Source: Bradyrhizobium sp. Ce-3
GTDB taxonomy: Bacteria > Pseudomonadota > Alphaproteobacteria > Rhizobiales > Xanthobacteraceae
NCBI RefSeq assembly: GCF_022835695.1
Contig: NZ_BQUV01000007.1
Coordinates: 248,001 to 312,000 of the forward strand
Reading direction: 5' to 3'
DNA length: 64,000 nt
The position numbers were made by a program, and so were the translations under genes. The notes beneath the pieces are model-generated. The model ran no database searches. It worked only from the letters and a program-made list of their open reading frames with translations, and had not been told where the DNA came from. Below, piece after piece: positions 52,712 to 61,797 of this stretch. Numbering within the stretch: the first letter of the stretch is position 1; every line of letters begins with the position of its first letter.

Positions 52712-53768
52712 GCAGCATGCCTCAGCGCAACGCAGCTAAGCGTGAAGCCGGGCCCGAGCGCGGTGAGCAGCGAGCGCGGCGGCAAGCCTTTGGCGCGGGC
52801 GCGCTCGAGCACGAACAGAACCGTTGGGGCCGACATGTTGCCGCACGCCGCGATGACGTCGCGTTCGTGATCGAGCGTGCCCTGATCGAGCGCCAGTGCC
52901 CGCTCCAGCGCGGCGATGACCTTGGCGCCGCCGGGATGGCAGATGAAGCGGTCGATGTCATCGGCCGTCAGCTGCATCCGTGCCAGGATCTCGGCAACCG
53001 CCGGCCCGACATGGTCGCGGACGAAATCCGGAATGGTGCGCTGAAACACGACACCGAATCCTTCCGGATCGACGGTCCAGCCCATGATGTCGAGCGTATC
53101 CGGCCAGAGCTTCTCGCCCGCGGTCTCGATCCGCGTCGCGCCGCCGTCGCCGGCGCGCAGCACGATCGCGGCGGCGCCATCGCCGAACAGGCTGGCGGCC
53201 ACGATGTTCGCCTTGGTGAGCTCGTCGTGGCGAACCGCAAGCGTGCAGAGCTCGAGCGCGACCAACAGGACATTCGCACCGGGCTGCGCCTGCGCCAGCC
53301 GCGCCGCGATCGACAGGCCGATACGCCGCCCGCGCAGCCGAGGCCAAACACCGGCACGCGCGACACATCGCTGCGCAGGCCGAGCTTGCCAGCGACGCGC
53401 GCCTCCAGCGTCGGCGTCGCGATGCCCGTCGAGCACACCGTGACCACGATGTCGATGTCACTGCCGCTCAGGTCGGCGCGAGCAATCGCCTTGCGGGCAG
53501 CGTCGACGAACAGCGCCTCGGCGCCTTCCAGGAAGGCCTGCGTGCGCTCGGGCCAGCCGCGGCGCTCGAGATACCATTCGATCGGCTTGACGCCGTAGCG
53601 ATGCTGGATGCCGGTGTTGGCGAACAGGCTCGAGAGCGTCGCGAATTCGGGATAGCGCTCGGCGAGGAGGTCGCGCGCGGCCTGCAGGACTTGTCCCTGA
53701 TGGAATAGATGCGGTGGAACCGCCGTCGCCATGGAAACAAGCGCGGCCGTCTGTTTGGTTTCGATCAT
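52708..53768 (-). pseudogene. Type III polyketide synthase with a one-base frameshift
   Basis: Two overlapping frames together make a 353-residue chalcone/stilbene-synthase-like enzyme of the alkylpyrone/alkylresorcinol branch. The first part (from ATG 53768, after GGAG) contains the catalytic Cys145 in VFGLGCAGG. The second frame picks up at GLSIAARLAQAQPG and has the catalytic His (FICHPGG) and Asn (ACGNMSAP). The join is at about 53316-53320: restoring one G (GGCC to GGGCC) gives the standard CAGGVSGLSIAA. All triad residues are intact, so the lesion is recent or a sequencing error. As read, the enzyme stops soon after residue 150 in the shifted frame. It heads an operon with a methyltransferase and an MFS exporter. 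Confidence 0.85.
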
Positions 53769-53899
53769 CGTGGCTCCAGTTCCCCCGCTTGTGGAACCGC
53801 GCGATGAGCAAAATATTTCAGACGCCCGCGAGATAGCTGGAGCGCCGCATTCACTATTAATTGACCCCGCCGGCGATATCCGCGCCGCGCTTGCGCAGG

Positions 53900-55528
53900 T
53901 CAGGAAACGACAACGCCCAATCTGCGCAGCAGGTTTTTCACCAGGCCAAGCGGTGCCGGCGACAGCGGACCCTGCGGTGCGCGGGTGATCAGGGCGACCA
54001 GGAACAGCGCCAGGATCGCGAGCCAGAAGCACAGCCAGAAGCCGTCGATATAGGCGAGCGTGTTGGCCTCGCGCTGCACCAGCGCCGCGAGCGTGCCGAC
54101 GGCACGCCCCGCCGCCGCACCGATGCCGTGGCCGGAGAATTCACCGGCCAGCCGCTTCAGCAGGTTGACGACGTCGACATCACCGTTCTGGACGTGCTGG
54201 CCGAGATAGTTCGAATGGATCTGCTCGCGGACGCGCAGCCATGTCCCCATCAGGGCGATGCCGATCTCGGCGCCGCCGAGCCGCATGATCTGGATATAGG
54301 CCGCGAACGCGGTCGCCCGCGACGGGTCGGAGTTGGACAGCGCCATGATGATGATCGGCAGCAGCGTGAACGCCTGCCCGATCGACGTCAGCAGGACGAT
54401 GCCGGTGAAATCCCCCCGCGCCCAGACATGGCTCAGCTGCGTGCCCCAGAGATTGGCCGCCGCGAATGCCGAGAACCCGAGCACCACGACGATACGCGGA
54501 TCGAGGTGGCGGAGCAGCAGGATCGAGACCGGCACCAGCACGAACATCGGCAGCGCGCCGTAGGTGAACAGCAGCACGCCCGACTGTTCCGGCCGCAGCG
54601 CGGCGACGCTGCCGAGGAAATTCGGCACCAGCGACGAATTCGACAGGCTGGTCAGCGTGTAGAGCAGGATGACGACCAGCGAGAGGCCGATATTGCGCGA
54701 GAACAGCACGTTGAAATGCGCCCAGGGCCGCGGCGCGACCATCTCGTTGATCATGAAGGCCATGATCAGCAGTCCGCCGCCGATCAGGAGCGCCATCACG
54801 GTGCCCGACGACAGCCAGTCCAGCCGGTTGCCCTGATCGAGCCCTGCATAGACCATCGCCACGCCGGCGCCGAGCAGCAGCATGCCGCCCCAATCGGCAT
54901 GATGCAGCAGGTCACGATTGACCGGCTCCTTCGGCGTGCCGAGATACACCATCAACCCCATCAGCGGCGCGATCACGACACCTTGCCAATACAGCCACTG
55001 CCAGCCGAGGTGCTCGACATAGAAGCCGACCAGCGAGCTCGACGAATCCAGCGCGAAGCCGACGCGGATCGAATACATCGCGATCGCCGGCACCCACCAG
55101 CGGATCGGCAAATTGCGCAGGATGATCATCAGCGTTGCCGGCACGAAGGTGCCGAGCAGCATGCCGTGCGCGATGCTGAGCGCGATCAGCGTGGTGTAGT
55201 CACGCACGAACGGGATGGTCAGCGAGACCACGGCATAGACCAGGCTCGGAATCCCGAGCACGCGGCGCAGACCGAACACGGTGGCAAGCCAGGCCACCGC
55301 CGGCGCGATGAAGATCTGCGAACCGATCGCAGCGGTCGAGAGCCAGGCGCCCTCGTCGAAGCTGAGCGAGAATGCACCGCGCAGGTCGGGCAGGCCGACC
55401 GTGGTCAAGCGGCTGTCGAAATTCGCCAGGAACGCGCCGAGCAGCACGGCGACGACGGCAAACAGCGGATAGCGCGCGACGTCTCCGCGCGAGACCGGAC
55501 CGCTGTTACGGTCGTCACTCTCCGCCAT
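53900..55528 (-). CDS. EmrB-type DHA2 MFS exporter
   Basis: This 542-residue exporter has 14 helices and EmrB-family motifs (NFDSRLTTVGLPDLRGAF in helix 1, GMLLGTFVPATLM in helix 5). It overlaps the end of the EmrA-like gene by 14 bases, the classic EmrAB arrangement for a tripartite pump. It ends 131 bases before the polyketide synthase, so the two exporters in this region are separate units. Substrates are unknown but likely amphipathic toxins or products. Confidence 0.9.
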   Translation of the reverse strand: MAESDDRNSGPVSRGDVARYPLFAVVAVLLGAFLANFDSRLTTVGLPDLRGAFSLSFDEGAWLSTAAIGSQIFIAPAVAWLATVFGLRRVLGIPSLVYAVVSLTIPFVRDYTTLIALSIAHGMLLGTFVPATLMIILRNLPIRWWVPAIAMYSIRVGFALDSSSSLVGFYVEHLGWQWLYWQGVVIAPLMGLMVYLGTPKEPVNRDLLHHADWGGMLLLGAGVAMVYAGLDQGNRLDWLSSGTVMALLIGGGLLIMAFMINEMVAPRPWAHFNVLFSRNIGLSLVVILLYTLTSLSNSSLVPNFLGSVAALRPEQSGVLLFTYGALPMFVLVPVSILLLRHLDPRIVVVLGFSAFAAANLWGTQLSHVWARGDFTGIVLLTSIGQAFTLLPIIIMALSNSDPSRATAFAAYIQIMRLGGAEIGIALMGTWLRVREQIHSNYLGQHVQNGDVDVVNLLKRLAGEFSGHGIGAAAGRAVGTLAALVQREANTLAYIDGFWLCFWLAILALFLVALITRAPQGPLSPAPLGLVKNLLRRLGVVVS

Positions 55529-56666
55529 TGGCGGCTGCCTCGCCGGTGTTGATCCGCGTCACCACCGACATGCCCGGCAGCAGGCGCTCGAGCAGCGGCT
55601 GGCCCTTGTCGAACTGGATCCGCACCGGGATGCGCTGCACCACCTTGGTGAAATTGCCGGTGGCGTTGTCGGGCGGCAGCAGCGCGAATTGCGATCCGCT
55701 TGCCGGCGCAATGCGCTCGACCGTGCCGCGCAGCTTCTGACCGGAGAAGGTATCGACGGTGACCTCGACCGGCTGGCCCGGCTTGACGTTGGTCAGCTGG
55801 GTTTCCTTGTAATTGGCGATCACATAGACGTTGGGCAGCGGCACGACATTGACCAGATTGGTGCCGATGTTGACGTAATCGCCGGGCTGCACCTGACGCT
55901 CGCCGGTGACGCCGTCGAACGGCGCGGCGATCCTGGTGTAGCCGAGCTTGAGCTTGGCCGATGCCAGCAGCGCCTTGGCGGCGTCGAGGTCGGCCGCACG
56001 CTGCTTCTTGGTGCCTTGCAGGACCTCGAGCTGATGGCGCTGCGCGGCGATCACCGCACGGCTGGCCTGCACGTCGGCCTCCGACTTGGCGTAGGATGCG
56101 GTGGCCTGCTCGAGCCGCTGCCGCGTGCCGGCATCGGTTTGCGACAACGACTGCTGACGCTCTTGCTCCTGACGTGCCAGGGTCTGCTGCGCCTCCGCCG
56201 ACAGCCGCGAGGCCTCGGCCTGCGCGATGGTCGCATATTGCAGCTCGACCTGGTTGTTGAGGTTATCGAGCGCGGCCTGCGCACCGACCACGCCGGCCTC
56301 GGCCTGCGCCACCTGCGCCTGGTAGTCGGCCGGATCGATCTGCACCAGGAGATCACCGGCCTTGACGCGCTGGAAATCGGAGACCGCGACCGTCAGCACC
56401 TCGCCCGAAACGCGGCTGGAAAGCTGGGTGAGCTCGGCCCGGACATAGGCATCATCCGTCGTCTGGATTTTGGCGCTGCCGACCCATGCGTTCCAGCGCG
56501 AGGTCGCCACAACGACGAAGGCGAGTGCGACGAGCACCGCGAACAGTGGGATGGCAAAGCGGCGCCAGAAGCCCTTGGTCGCAGATTTCGGTGTCACCGG
56601 CGCTGTCGCCGGAGCAAGAGCCGGCTGGGTGTCCCGTGAGGCACCGTCTTGGACCTGCTCTGTCAC
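55515..56666 (-). CDS. EmrA-type membrane-fusion protein
   Basis: This 383-residue HlyD/EmrA adaptor has one N-terminal membrane helix (FAIPLFAVLVALAFVVVATS). A lipoyl-like domain (VSGEVLTVAVSDFQRVKAGD), a long coiled-coil hairpin rich in Gln/Ala (about 105-215) and a beta-barrel follow (RIAAPFDGVTGERQVQPGD). The start is GTG 56666: GAGGAG sits seven bases before it, while the GTG six codons earlier has no such site. It forms a pump with the EmrB-type gene it overlaps. Confidence 0.9.
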   Translation of the reverse strand: MTEQVQDGASRDTQPALAPATAPVTPKSATKGFWRRFAIPLFAVLVALAFVVVATSRWNAWVGSAKIQTTDDAYVRAELTQLSSRVSGEVLTVAVSDFQRVKAGDLLVQIDPADYQAQVAQAEAGVVGAQAALDNLNNQVELQYATIAQAEASRLSAEAQQTLARQEQERQQSLSQTDAGTRQRLEQATASYAKSEADVQASRAVIAAQRHQLEVLQGTKKQRAADLDAAKALLASAKLKLGYTRIAAPFDGVTGERQVQPGDYVNIGTNLVNVVPLPNVYVIANYKETQLTNVKPGQPVEVTVDTFSGQKLRGTVERIAPASGSQFALLPPDNATGNFTKVVQRIPVRIQFDKGQPLLERLLPGMSVVTRINTGEAAANGGE

Positions 56667-56731
56667 ACTACACTCCTCAGTCACGCACCGGACGCCGGAC
56701 GAGCCTCATAACACATGATGACGATCATGGC

Positions 56732-57541
56732 TTAGACGGTCTTCTCCGGCCACCGGCAAAGATCATTGATCAGACAGACGTCGCAACGCGGTCCGCGCGC
56801 GAGGCAGGTGTAGCGGCCATGCAGGATCAGCCAGTGATGGGCGTGCAGCATGAACTCGATCGGGATCACCTTCTCCAGTCCGAGCTCGACCTCGAGCGGC
56901 GTCTTGCCGGGCGCGAGGCCGGTGCGGTTGCCGACGCGGAAGACGTGGGTGTCGACGGCCATCGTATGCTCGCCGAACGCCATGTTGAGCACGACATTCG
57001 CGGTCTTGCGGCCGGCGCCGGGCAATGATTCGATTTCGGCGCGGGTGCGCGGCACCTCGCTGCCGAATTCGGCAATCAGCTTCTCGGACAGCGCGATGAC
57101 GTTCCTGGCCTTGTTGCGATAGAGCCCGATGGTCTTGATGTAATCCCGCACCTTGTCTTCGCCGAGCTCAAGCATCTTCTCCGGCGTGTCGGCGGCGGCG
57201 AACAGCGCCCGCGTCGCCTTGTTGACGCCGGCGTCGGTCGCCTGCGCCGACAGCACCACCGCGACCAGCAGCGTGTAGGGGTTGAGATGCTCGAGCTCGC
57301 CCTTCGGCTCCGGATTGGCCTTGCGGAACCGATCGAAGGCCTCGTAGACCTCCTCCGCCGTCCACGGCTTCGGCTTTGCGGATTTCTTGGCGGTTTTCTT
57401 GGCGGTTTTCTTGACGACCTTTGTCGCCGGCTTCTTTGCCGCGCGTTTAGGCGCAGGCTTTGCCGCTTTCGCGGCCTTCTTCTTCGGCGCGGACTGAACA
57501 CTTGAGGTGCTGGCGCGTTGAGAGCGGATGATTTTGGCCAT
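56732..57541 (-). CDS. nth: Endonuclease III with a basic tail
   Basis: This 269-residue DNA glycosylase/AP lyase removes oxidised pyrimidines. The core has the helix-hairpin-helix LPGAGRKTANVV with the catalytic Lys, the Asp in AVDTHVFRVGNRTG, and the iron-sulfur Cys cluster spaced C-x6-C-x2-C-x5-C at the end. E. coli Nth is 211 residues; the extra ~58 residues are an N-terminal Lys/Ala/Pro-rich tail with repeats such as KKTAKKTAKKSAKPKP, like histone H1. ATG 57541 is used because the upstream frame lacks homology and overlaps the divergent gene. Confidence 0.93.
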   Translation of the reverse strand: MAKIIRSQRASTSSVQSAPKKKAAKAAKPAPKRAAKKPATKVVKKTAKKTAKKSAKPKPWTAEEVYEAFDRFRKANPEPKGELEHLNPYTLLVAVVLSAQATDAGVNKATRALFAAADTPEKMLELGEDKVRDYIKTIGLYRNKARNVIALSEKLIAEFGSEVPRTRAEIESLPGAGRKTANVVLNMAFGEHTMAVDTHVFRVGNRTGLAPGKTPLEVELGLEKVIPIEFMLHAHHWLILHGRYTCLARGPRCDVCLINDLCRWPEKTV

Positions 57542-57563
57542 GAACGGGATATACTGACACGTC

Positions 57564-58136
57564 ATGACCGCAGGCAACGACTTTGATCCGGGCGACGACC
57601 CCAGGCAGGACCTCAGGGCCACTGACCTCGACGTCGATGCGCCCGAGGCGGAGCCGATGCTGTTCTCGGCGCTGCTGACGCCGCACCGTTCGCTGAACCG
57701 CACCGGCTTCATCGTGCTGATGTCGTTCGTCACCGTGGTCAGCTTCGTCGCCGGCGCGGTGTTCTGGTGGCTCGGCGCCTGGCCGATCTTCGGCTTCTTC
57801 GGCCTCGACGTGCTGGTGATCTACTGGGCCTTCAAGGTGAATTTCCGCACCGCGCGAGCGAGCGAGGAGATCACCGTGACGCCGTCGCAACTGCGGGTGC
57901 GCCGGATCAGCCACCGCGGCCATGTCGCCGAATGGGTGCTCAATCCGGTCTGGGTGCGGTTCGAGCAGATCTCGCATGAGGAGTTCGGCATCGAGCGGCT
58001 TTATCTGGTGTCGCGGGGCCGCCGGGTCAGCGTCGGCAGCTTCCTCGGTCCGGATGAAAAGGCAAGTTTTTCCAAGGCCTTGACCGCGGCTTTGAACGCC
58101 GCGAAACGCGGCCCGACCTACAATCCCGTTCACTAG
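57564..58136 (+). CDS. DUF2244 membrane protein
   Basis: This 190-residue inner-membrane protein matches DUF2244: PHRSLNRTGFIVLMSFVTVV, two helices (about 55-100) and a C-terminal domain with VNPVWVRFEQ-like and SRGRRVSVGSFLGPDEKASF blocks. The role is unknown. It is divergent from nth with 22 bases between the start codons, a gap too short for two full promoters, so they probably share regulatory DNA. Confidence 0.82.
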   Translation: MTAGNDFDPGDDPRQDLRATDLDVDAPEAEPMLFSALLTPHRSLNRTGFIVLMSFVTVVSFVAGAVFWWLGAWPIFGFFGLDVLVIYWAFKVNFRTARASEEITVTPSQLRVRRISHRGHVAEWVLNPVWVRFEQISHEEFGIERLYLVSRGRRVSVGSFLGPDEKASFSKALTAALNAAKRGPTYNPVH

Positions 58137-58172
58137 GCCAGCTTGTCAGAAATCGGGTGGTTTGGATGCGCC

Positions 58173-59090
58173 ATGGCTCCTAAATCAGACACCATGATGA
58201 CACTCGCCATACACGACCAGCGCCTGGCCAAGCCGGGCCTCCAGAGCGCCGCGCTGCGCGACTATGACTCGGTGCGGCGCGCCATCGCGTTCATCTCGGA
58301 GCACTGGCGCACGCAACCGACCATCGAAGCGATGGCCGATGCCGCCGCCGTCACGCCGGATGAACTGCACCATCTGTTCCGCCGCTGGGCCGGGCTGACC
58401 CCGAAGGCCTTCATGCAGGCGCTGACGCTCGATCACGCCAAGAACCTGCTGCGCGATTCCGCCAGCGTGCTCGACGCGGCACTCGACTCCGGCCTCTCCG
58501 GCCCGGGGCGGCTGCACGATCTGTTCGTCACCCACGAGGCGATGTCGCCGGGCGAATGGAAGACCGGCGGCGGCGGCATGACGCTGCGCTACGGCTTCCA
58601 TCCCTCGCCGTTCGGCACCGCGATCGTGATTGGGACCGACCGCGGACTGGCGGGGCTTGCCTTCGCCGATCCGGGCGACGAGCAGACCGCATTCGCCGAC
58701 ATGAAGCGGCGCTGGCCGAATGCGATCTATGTCGAGGACACCAATGGCACCACCGCGCTGGCGCAGCGCGTGTTCGATACCAGGTTGTGGCGGGCGGACC
58801 AGCCGCTGCGCGTGGTCCTGATCGGCACCGACTTCGAGGTGCGGGTGTGGGAAACGCTGCTCAAGGTCCCGATGGGCCGCGCGGTGAGCTATTCCGACAT
58901 CGCCTGCAAGATCAACAGCCCGAAGGCCTCGCGCGCCGTCGGCGCCGCGGTCGGCCGCAACCCGGTGTCGTTCGTGGTGCCCTGCCATCGCGCACTCGGC
59001 AAGAGCGGCGCGCTGACCGGCTACCACTGGGGCATCACGCGCAAGCAGGCGATGCTGGGCTGGGAGGCCGGCCAGGTCGGCTTGCACTAA
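58173..59090 (+). CDS. Ada-like fusion of AraC HTH and O6-alkylguanine transferase
   Basis: This 305-residue protein has an AraC-type helix-turn-helix region (about 25-125; IEAMADAAAVTPDELHHLF). A methylated-DNA-protein cysteine methyltransferase domain follows, with the active Cys271 in VPCHRALG and GRAVSYSDIA before it. The zinc-binding Ada N-domain that repairs phosphotriesters is absent. The gene therefore codes a shortened Ada. It should repair O6-methylguanine and may regulate itself. ATG 58173 is one of three close starts. Confidence 0.88.
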   Translation: MAPKSDTMMTLAIHDQRLAKPGLQSAALRDYDSVRRAIAFISEHWRTQPTIEAMADAAAVTPDELHHLFRRWAGLTPKAFMQALTLDHAKNLLRDSASVLDAALDSGLSGPGRLHDLFVTHEAMSPGEWKTGGGGMTLRYGFHPSPFGTAIVIGTDRGLAGLAFADPGDEQTAFADMKRRWPNAIYVEDTNGTTALAQRVFDTRLWRADQPLRVVLIGTDFEVRVWETLLKVPMGRAVSYSDIACKINSPKASRAVGAAVGRNPVSFVVPCHRALGKSGALTGYHWGITRKQAMLGWEAGQVGLH

Positions 59091-59128
59091 ACCGACGTGC
59101 TCTTTCACCGTCACCCTGAGGAGCGCGC

Positions 59129-59752
59129 CTACCCCGCCAGATCGACCTTCGACGCCACGGTGGAATCGGCGTTGAGGCGATAGACCACCGGCGCGCCGGT
59201 GCCGAGTTCGCGCTTGAGGATCTGCTCCGGCGTCAGCTTCTCCAGCACCATGATCAGCGCGCGCAGCGAATTGCCGTGCGCGGCGATCAGCGTGCGCTGG
59301 CCGCGCAGCACGCCGGGCAGGATCTCCTGCACGTAATAGGGCAGCGTGCGCGCCAGCGTGTCCTTCAGGCTTTCGCCGCCGGGCGGCGGCACGTCGTAGG
59401 AGCGGCGCCAGATCAGGACCTGGTCCTCGCCCCACTTCTTGCGCGCGTCGTCCTTGTTGAGGCCCGAGAGATCGCCGTAGTCGCGCTCGTTGAGCGCGAG
59501 ATTCCTCGTGGTCGGCAATCCGGTCTGCCCGATCTGCTCCAGCATCAGCTTCAGCGTGTGCTGCGCGCGGGTGAGGTCGGAGGTGAAGGCAACATCGAAC
59601 GACAGGCCCTGCGCCTTCAGCTTGCGGCCGGCGTCCTTGGCTTCCGCGACGCCCTGTTCGGTGAGATCGGGGTCCTTCCACCCGGTGAACAGGTTCTTCA
59701 GATTCCAGTCGCTCTGACCGTGACGAACGAGCACAAGAAGACGATCACTCAT
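59129..59752 (-). CDS. gpmA: 2,3-bisphosphoglycerate-dependent phosphoglycerate mutase
   Basis: This 207-residue mutase has the phosphohistidine motif [12 protein letters not shown], the FTGWKDPDL and [15 protein letters not shown] blocks, and the second His in [11 protein letters not shown]. It interconverts 3- and 2-phosphoglycerate in glycolysis. It is somewhat shorter than E. coli GpmA (250), as is usual in rhizobia. It follows dapB by 46 bases on the same strand. Confidence 0.93.
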   Translation of the reverse strand: MSDRLLVLVRHGQSDWNLKNLFTGWKDPDLTEQGVAEAKDAGRKLKAQGLSFDVAFTSDLTRAQHTLKLMLEQIGQTGLPTTRNLALNERDYGDLSGLNKDDARKKWGEDQVLIWRRSYDVPPPGGESLKDTLARTLPYYVQEILPGVLRGQRTLIAAHGNSLRALIMVLEKLTPEQILKRELGTGAPVVYRLNADSTVASKVDLAG

Positions 59753-59798
59753 TTCAGATTCCGTTTTCGCTTGGCTGGATTTTGTCTGGTCGGGCGGT

Positions 59799-60611
59799 TC
59801 AGTCGCTCAATCCGAGAACGTCGGTCATCGAATACATGCCGGGCTTCTTGCCGTGCGCCCACAGCGCCGCCTTCAGCGCGCCCTGCGCGAACAGCGCGCG
59901 ATCCTCGGCATGATGCGACAGCGTGATGCGCTCGGAGGGACCGGCGAAGATCACGCTGTGATCGCCGGCCGCGGTGCCGCCGCGCAGCGAGGCAAAGCCG
60001 ATGTCGCCGGCACGCCGCGCGCCGGTGAGACCGTCGCGGCCGCGCGCCGAGTGCTGCTCGAGCGCGATCTTGCGTCCGGCGGCCGCGGCCTCGCCCAGCA
60101 TCAAGGCGGTGCCCGACGGTGCATCGATCTTCGACTTGTGGTGCATCTCGAGAATTTCGATGTCGAAGCTCTGGTCGAGCGACTGCGCGACGCGCTTGAC
60201 CAGCGCGGCGAGCAGATTGACGCCGAGGCTCATATTGCCCGACTTCACCACGATGGCGCGGTTGGTGACGCTGCGGATCACCGCATCGTCGGACTGCGAC
60301 AGGCCGGTGGTGCCGATGACGTGGACCAGGCCGCGCTCGGCCGCGATCGCGACATTGGCGATGGTCGCAGCCGGCACGGTGAAATCCAGGATGCCGTCGG
60401 CGGCCGCCGACATCGACCACAGATCGGCCGACAGCTTGACGTCGTTGGCGGGAAGGCCGGCGAGCACGCCGGCATCCTTGCCGAGCAGTTCCGAGCCCGG
60501 CGCTTCCAGCGCGCCGGCCAGCACCGCCCCCGGGGTTTCTGAAATCACCCGCGTCAGCGTGCGGCCCATCCGGCCGCCGGCTCCCGCAACAATCAGACGC
60601 ATGTCAGCCAT
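59799..60611 (-). CDS. dapB: 4-Hydroxy-tetrahydrodipicolinate reductase
   Basis: This 270-residue NAD(P)H enzyme reduces dihydrodipicolinate in lysine and diaminopimelate synthesis. Motifs are the nucleotide-binding [10 protein letters not shown] and the catalytic [16 protein letters not shown] with the His-His and Lys. ATG 60611 or the ATG three codons later could be the start. It joins a lysine-branch theme with the DapC-like gene at 22506. Confidence 0.95.
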   Translation of the reverse strand: MADMRLIVAGAGGRMGRTLTRVISETPGAVLAGALEAPGSELLGKDAGVLAGLPANDVKLSADLWSMSAAADGILDFTVPAATIANVAIAAERGLVHVIGTTGLSQSDDAVIRSVTNRAIVVKSGNMSLGVNLLAALVKRVAQSLDQSFDIEILEMHHKSKIDAPSGTALMLGEAAAAGRKIALEQHSARGRDGLTGARRAGDIGFASLRGGTAAGDHSVIFAGPSERITLSHHAEDRALFAQGALKAALWAHGKKPGMYSMTDVLGLSD

Positions 60612-60636
60612 GGCTCACCTCTCCCCGCCGTATAAA

Positions 60637-60710
60637 GCATGATCCGGCAAAGTGGAAACCGGTTTTCCCTCGCGACAAACGCGAAGCGCGTTTGCGCGGG
60701 GATTATGCCT
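60637..60710. repeat. Intergenic repeat AGCATGATCCGG...
   Basis: AGCATGATCCGGCAAAGTGG, followed by a GGTTTTCC block and the hairpin CAAACGCGAAGCGCGTTTG, fills the gap between dapB and the DUF1330 gene. I recall similar AGCATGATCCGG blocks in Bradyrhizobium intergenic spaces. Confidence 0.5.
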
Positions 60711-60760
60711 GAACGGCGGTCGTCGCCGGCCGTTCCGGCGACCGAGCCTGCCCGTGCGGG

Positions 60761-61057
60761 CTACGGGCTTTCATGCCCCTCGATGATGATGAGGTCGGCG
60801 ATCGAGTGCGGCTGCCGCACCTTGATGTTGGCCTGGTATTCCGGCGATTGGTAGCAGGCGAGCGCGGTCGCATAATCGGGGAATTCGATCACGACATTGC
60901 GCGATCGGCTCTGGCCCTCCACGCCGGTGAACTTGCCGCCGCGCACGATGAACTTGCCGCCGAATTTCTGGAAGATCGCCGGGTTGGCCGCCATGTAGGG
61001 CTTGTAGCCCTCCTCATTGTGAACGTCGACGCGTCCAATCCAGTATCCCTTCGCCAT
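60761..61057 (-). CDS. DUF1330 protein
   Basis: This 98-residue protein is of the DUF1330 dimeric alpha-beta-barrel family: MAKGYWIGRVDVHNEEGYKPYM, FGGKFIVRGGKF, RNVVIEFPDYATALACYQSPEYQ. No catalytic residue is recognised. It is 23 bases after pyrF on the same strand and so probably cotranscribed with it. Confidence 0.85.
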   Translation of the reverse strand: MAKGYWIGRVDVHNEEGYKPYMAANPAIFQKFGGKFIVRGGKFTGVEGQSRSRNVVIEFPDYATALACYQSPEYQANIKVRQPHSIADLIIIEGHESP

Positions 61058-61080
61058 CTCTGTTCTCCCTTGTTGTCGAT

Positions 61081-61791
61081 TCAGGCGAGCGCCTGGGCGA
61101 TCTCGGCGTGAATGGCTTCGGCTGCGGCCTTCGGATCGGCGGCGGCCACGACCGGCCGTGCCACCACCAGATAGTCGGCGCCGGCCGCGATCGCATCGGC
61201 CGGAGTCATGATGCGCTTCTGGTCGCCGGTGTCGGAGCCCGCAGGGCGAATGCCCGGTGTCACCAGGTTCACCTGGTCGCCAACGATCTTGCGCAACGAG
61301 GAAGCCTCTTCGGGCGAACTCACAATGCCGTCGACACCGAGCGCCTGCGCCTGCCGCGCCCGCGCTTCGACGAGATCGGAGACGTTGAGACGATAACCCG
61401 CGGCATGAAGGTCGCTGTCGTCGTAGGAGGTCAGGACGGTGACCGCGAGGATCTTCAGGCCGGAGCCGGCACGCGCCTCGACCGCAGCCTTCATGGTCTG
61501 CGGATAGGCATGCACGGTGAGGAAGGTCGCGCCAAGGCTCGCGACACTCTCGACGCCGCGCGCAACCGTGTTGCCGATGTCGTGCAGCTTGAGATCGAGG
61601 AAGACCTTCTTGCCTGTGCTTGCCAGCTGTTTTGCGAGCGGCAGGCCGCCGGCATAGGCCAGCTGATAGCCGATCTTGTAGAAGGTCACGCTGTCGCCGA
61701 GCCTGTCGATCATCGCCTCCGCGGCGGCCACGGATGGCAGATCAAGCCCCACGATCAAGCGGTCTCTCGGAGCGATCCTGGCTGGCTGCAT
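61081..61791 (-). CDS. pyrF: Orotidine 5'-phosphate decarboxylase
   Basis: This 236-residue TIM-barrel enzyme makes UMP from OMP. The catalytic motif [16 protein letters not shown] carries the Lys-Asp-Lys-Asp set, and VTPGIRPAG lies near the end. It begins six bases after the flavoprotein gene's stop, so the two are cotranscribed. Confidence 0.94.
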   Translation of the reverse strand: MQPARIAPRDRLIVGLDLPSVAAAEAMIDRLGDSVTFYKIGYQLAYAGGLPLAKQLASTGKKVFLDLKLHDIGNTVARGVESVASLGATFLTVHAYPQTMKAAVEARAGSGLKILAVTVLTSYDDSDLHAAGYRLNVSDLVEARARQAQALGVDGIVSSPEEASSLRKIVGDQVNLVTPGIRPAGSDTGDQKRIMTPADAIAAGADYLVVARPVVAAADPKAAAEAIHAEIAQALA

Positions 61792-61797
61792 GTCACC

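Noticed and set aside
52968-54032. Polyketide synthase frame extended upstream to 54032
   Set aside because: The first 88 codons lack homology and run into the neighbouring exporter gene; ATG 53768 has GGAG and the proper family N-terminus.
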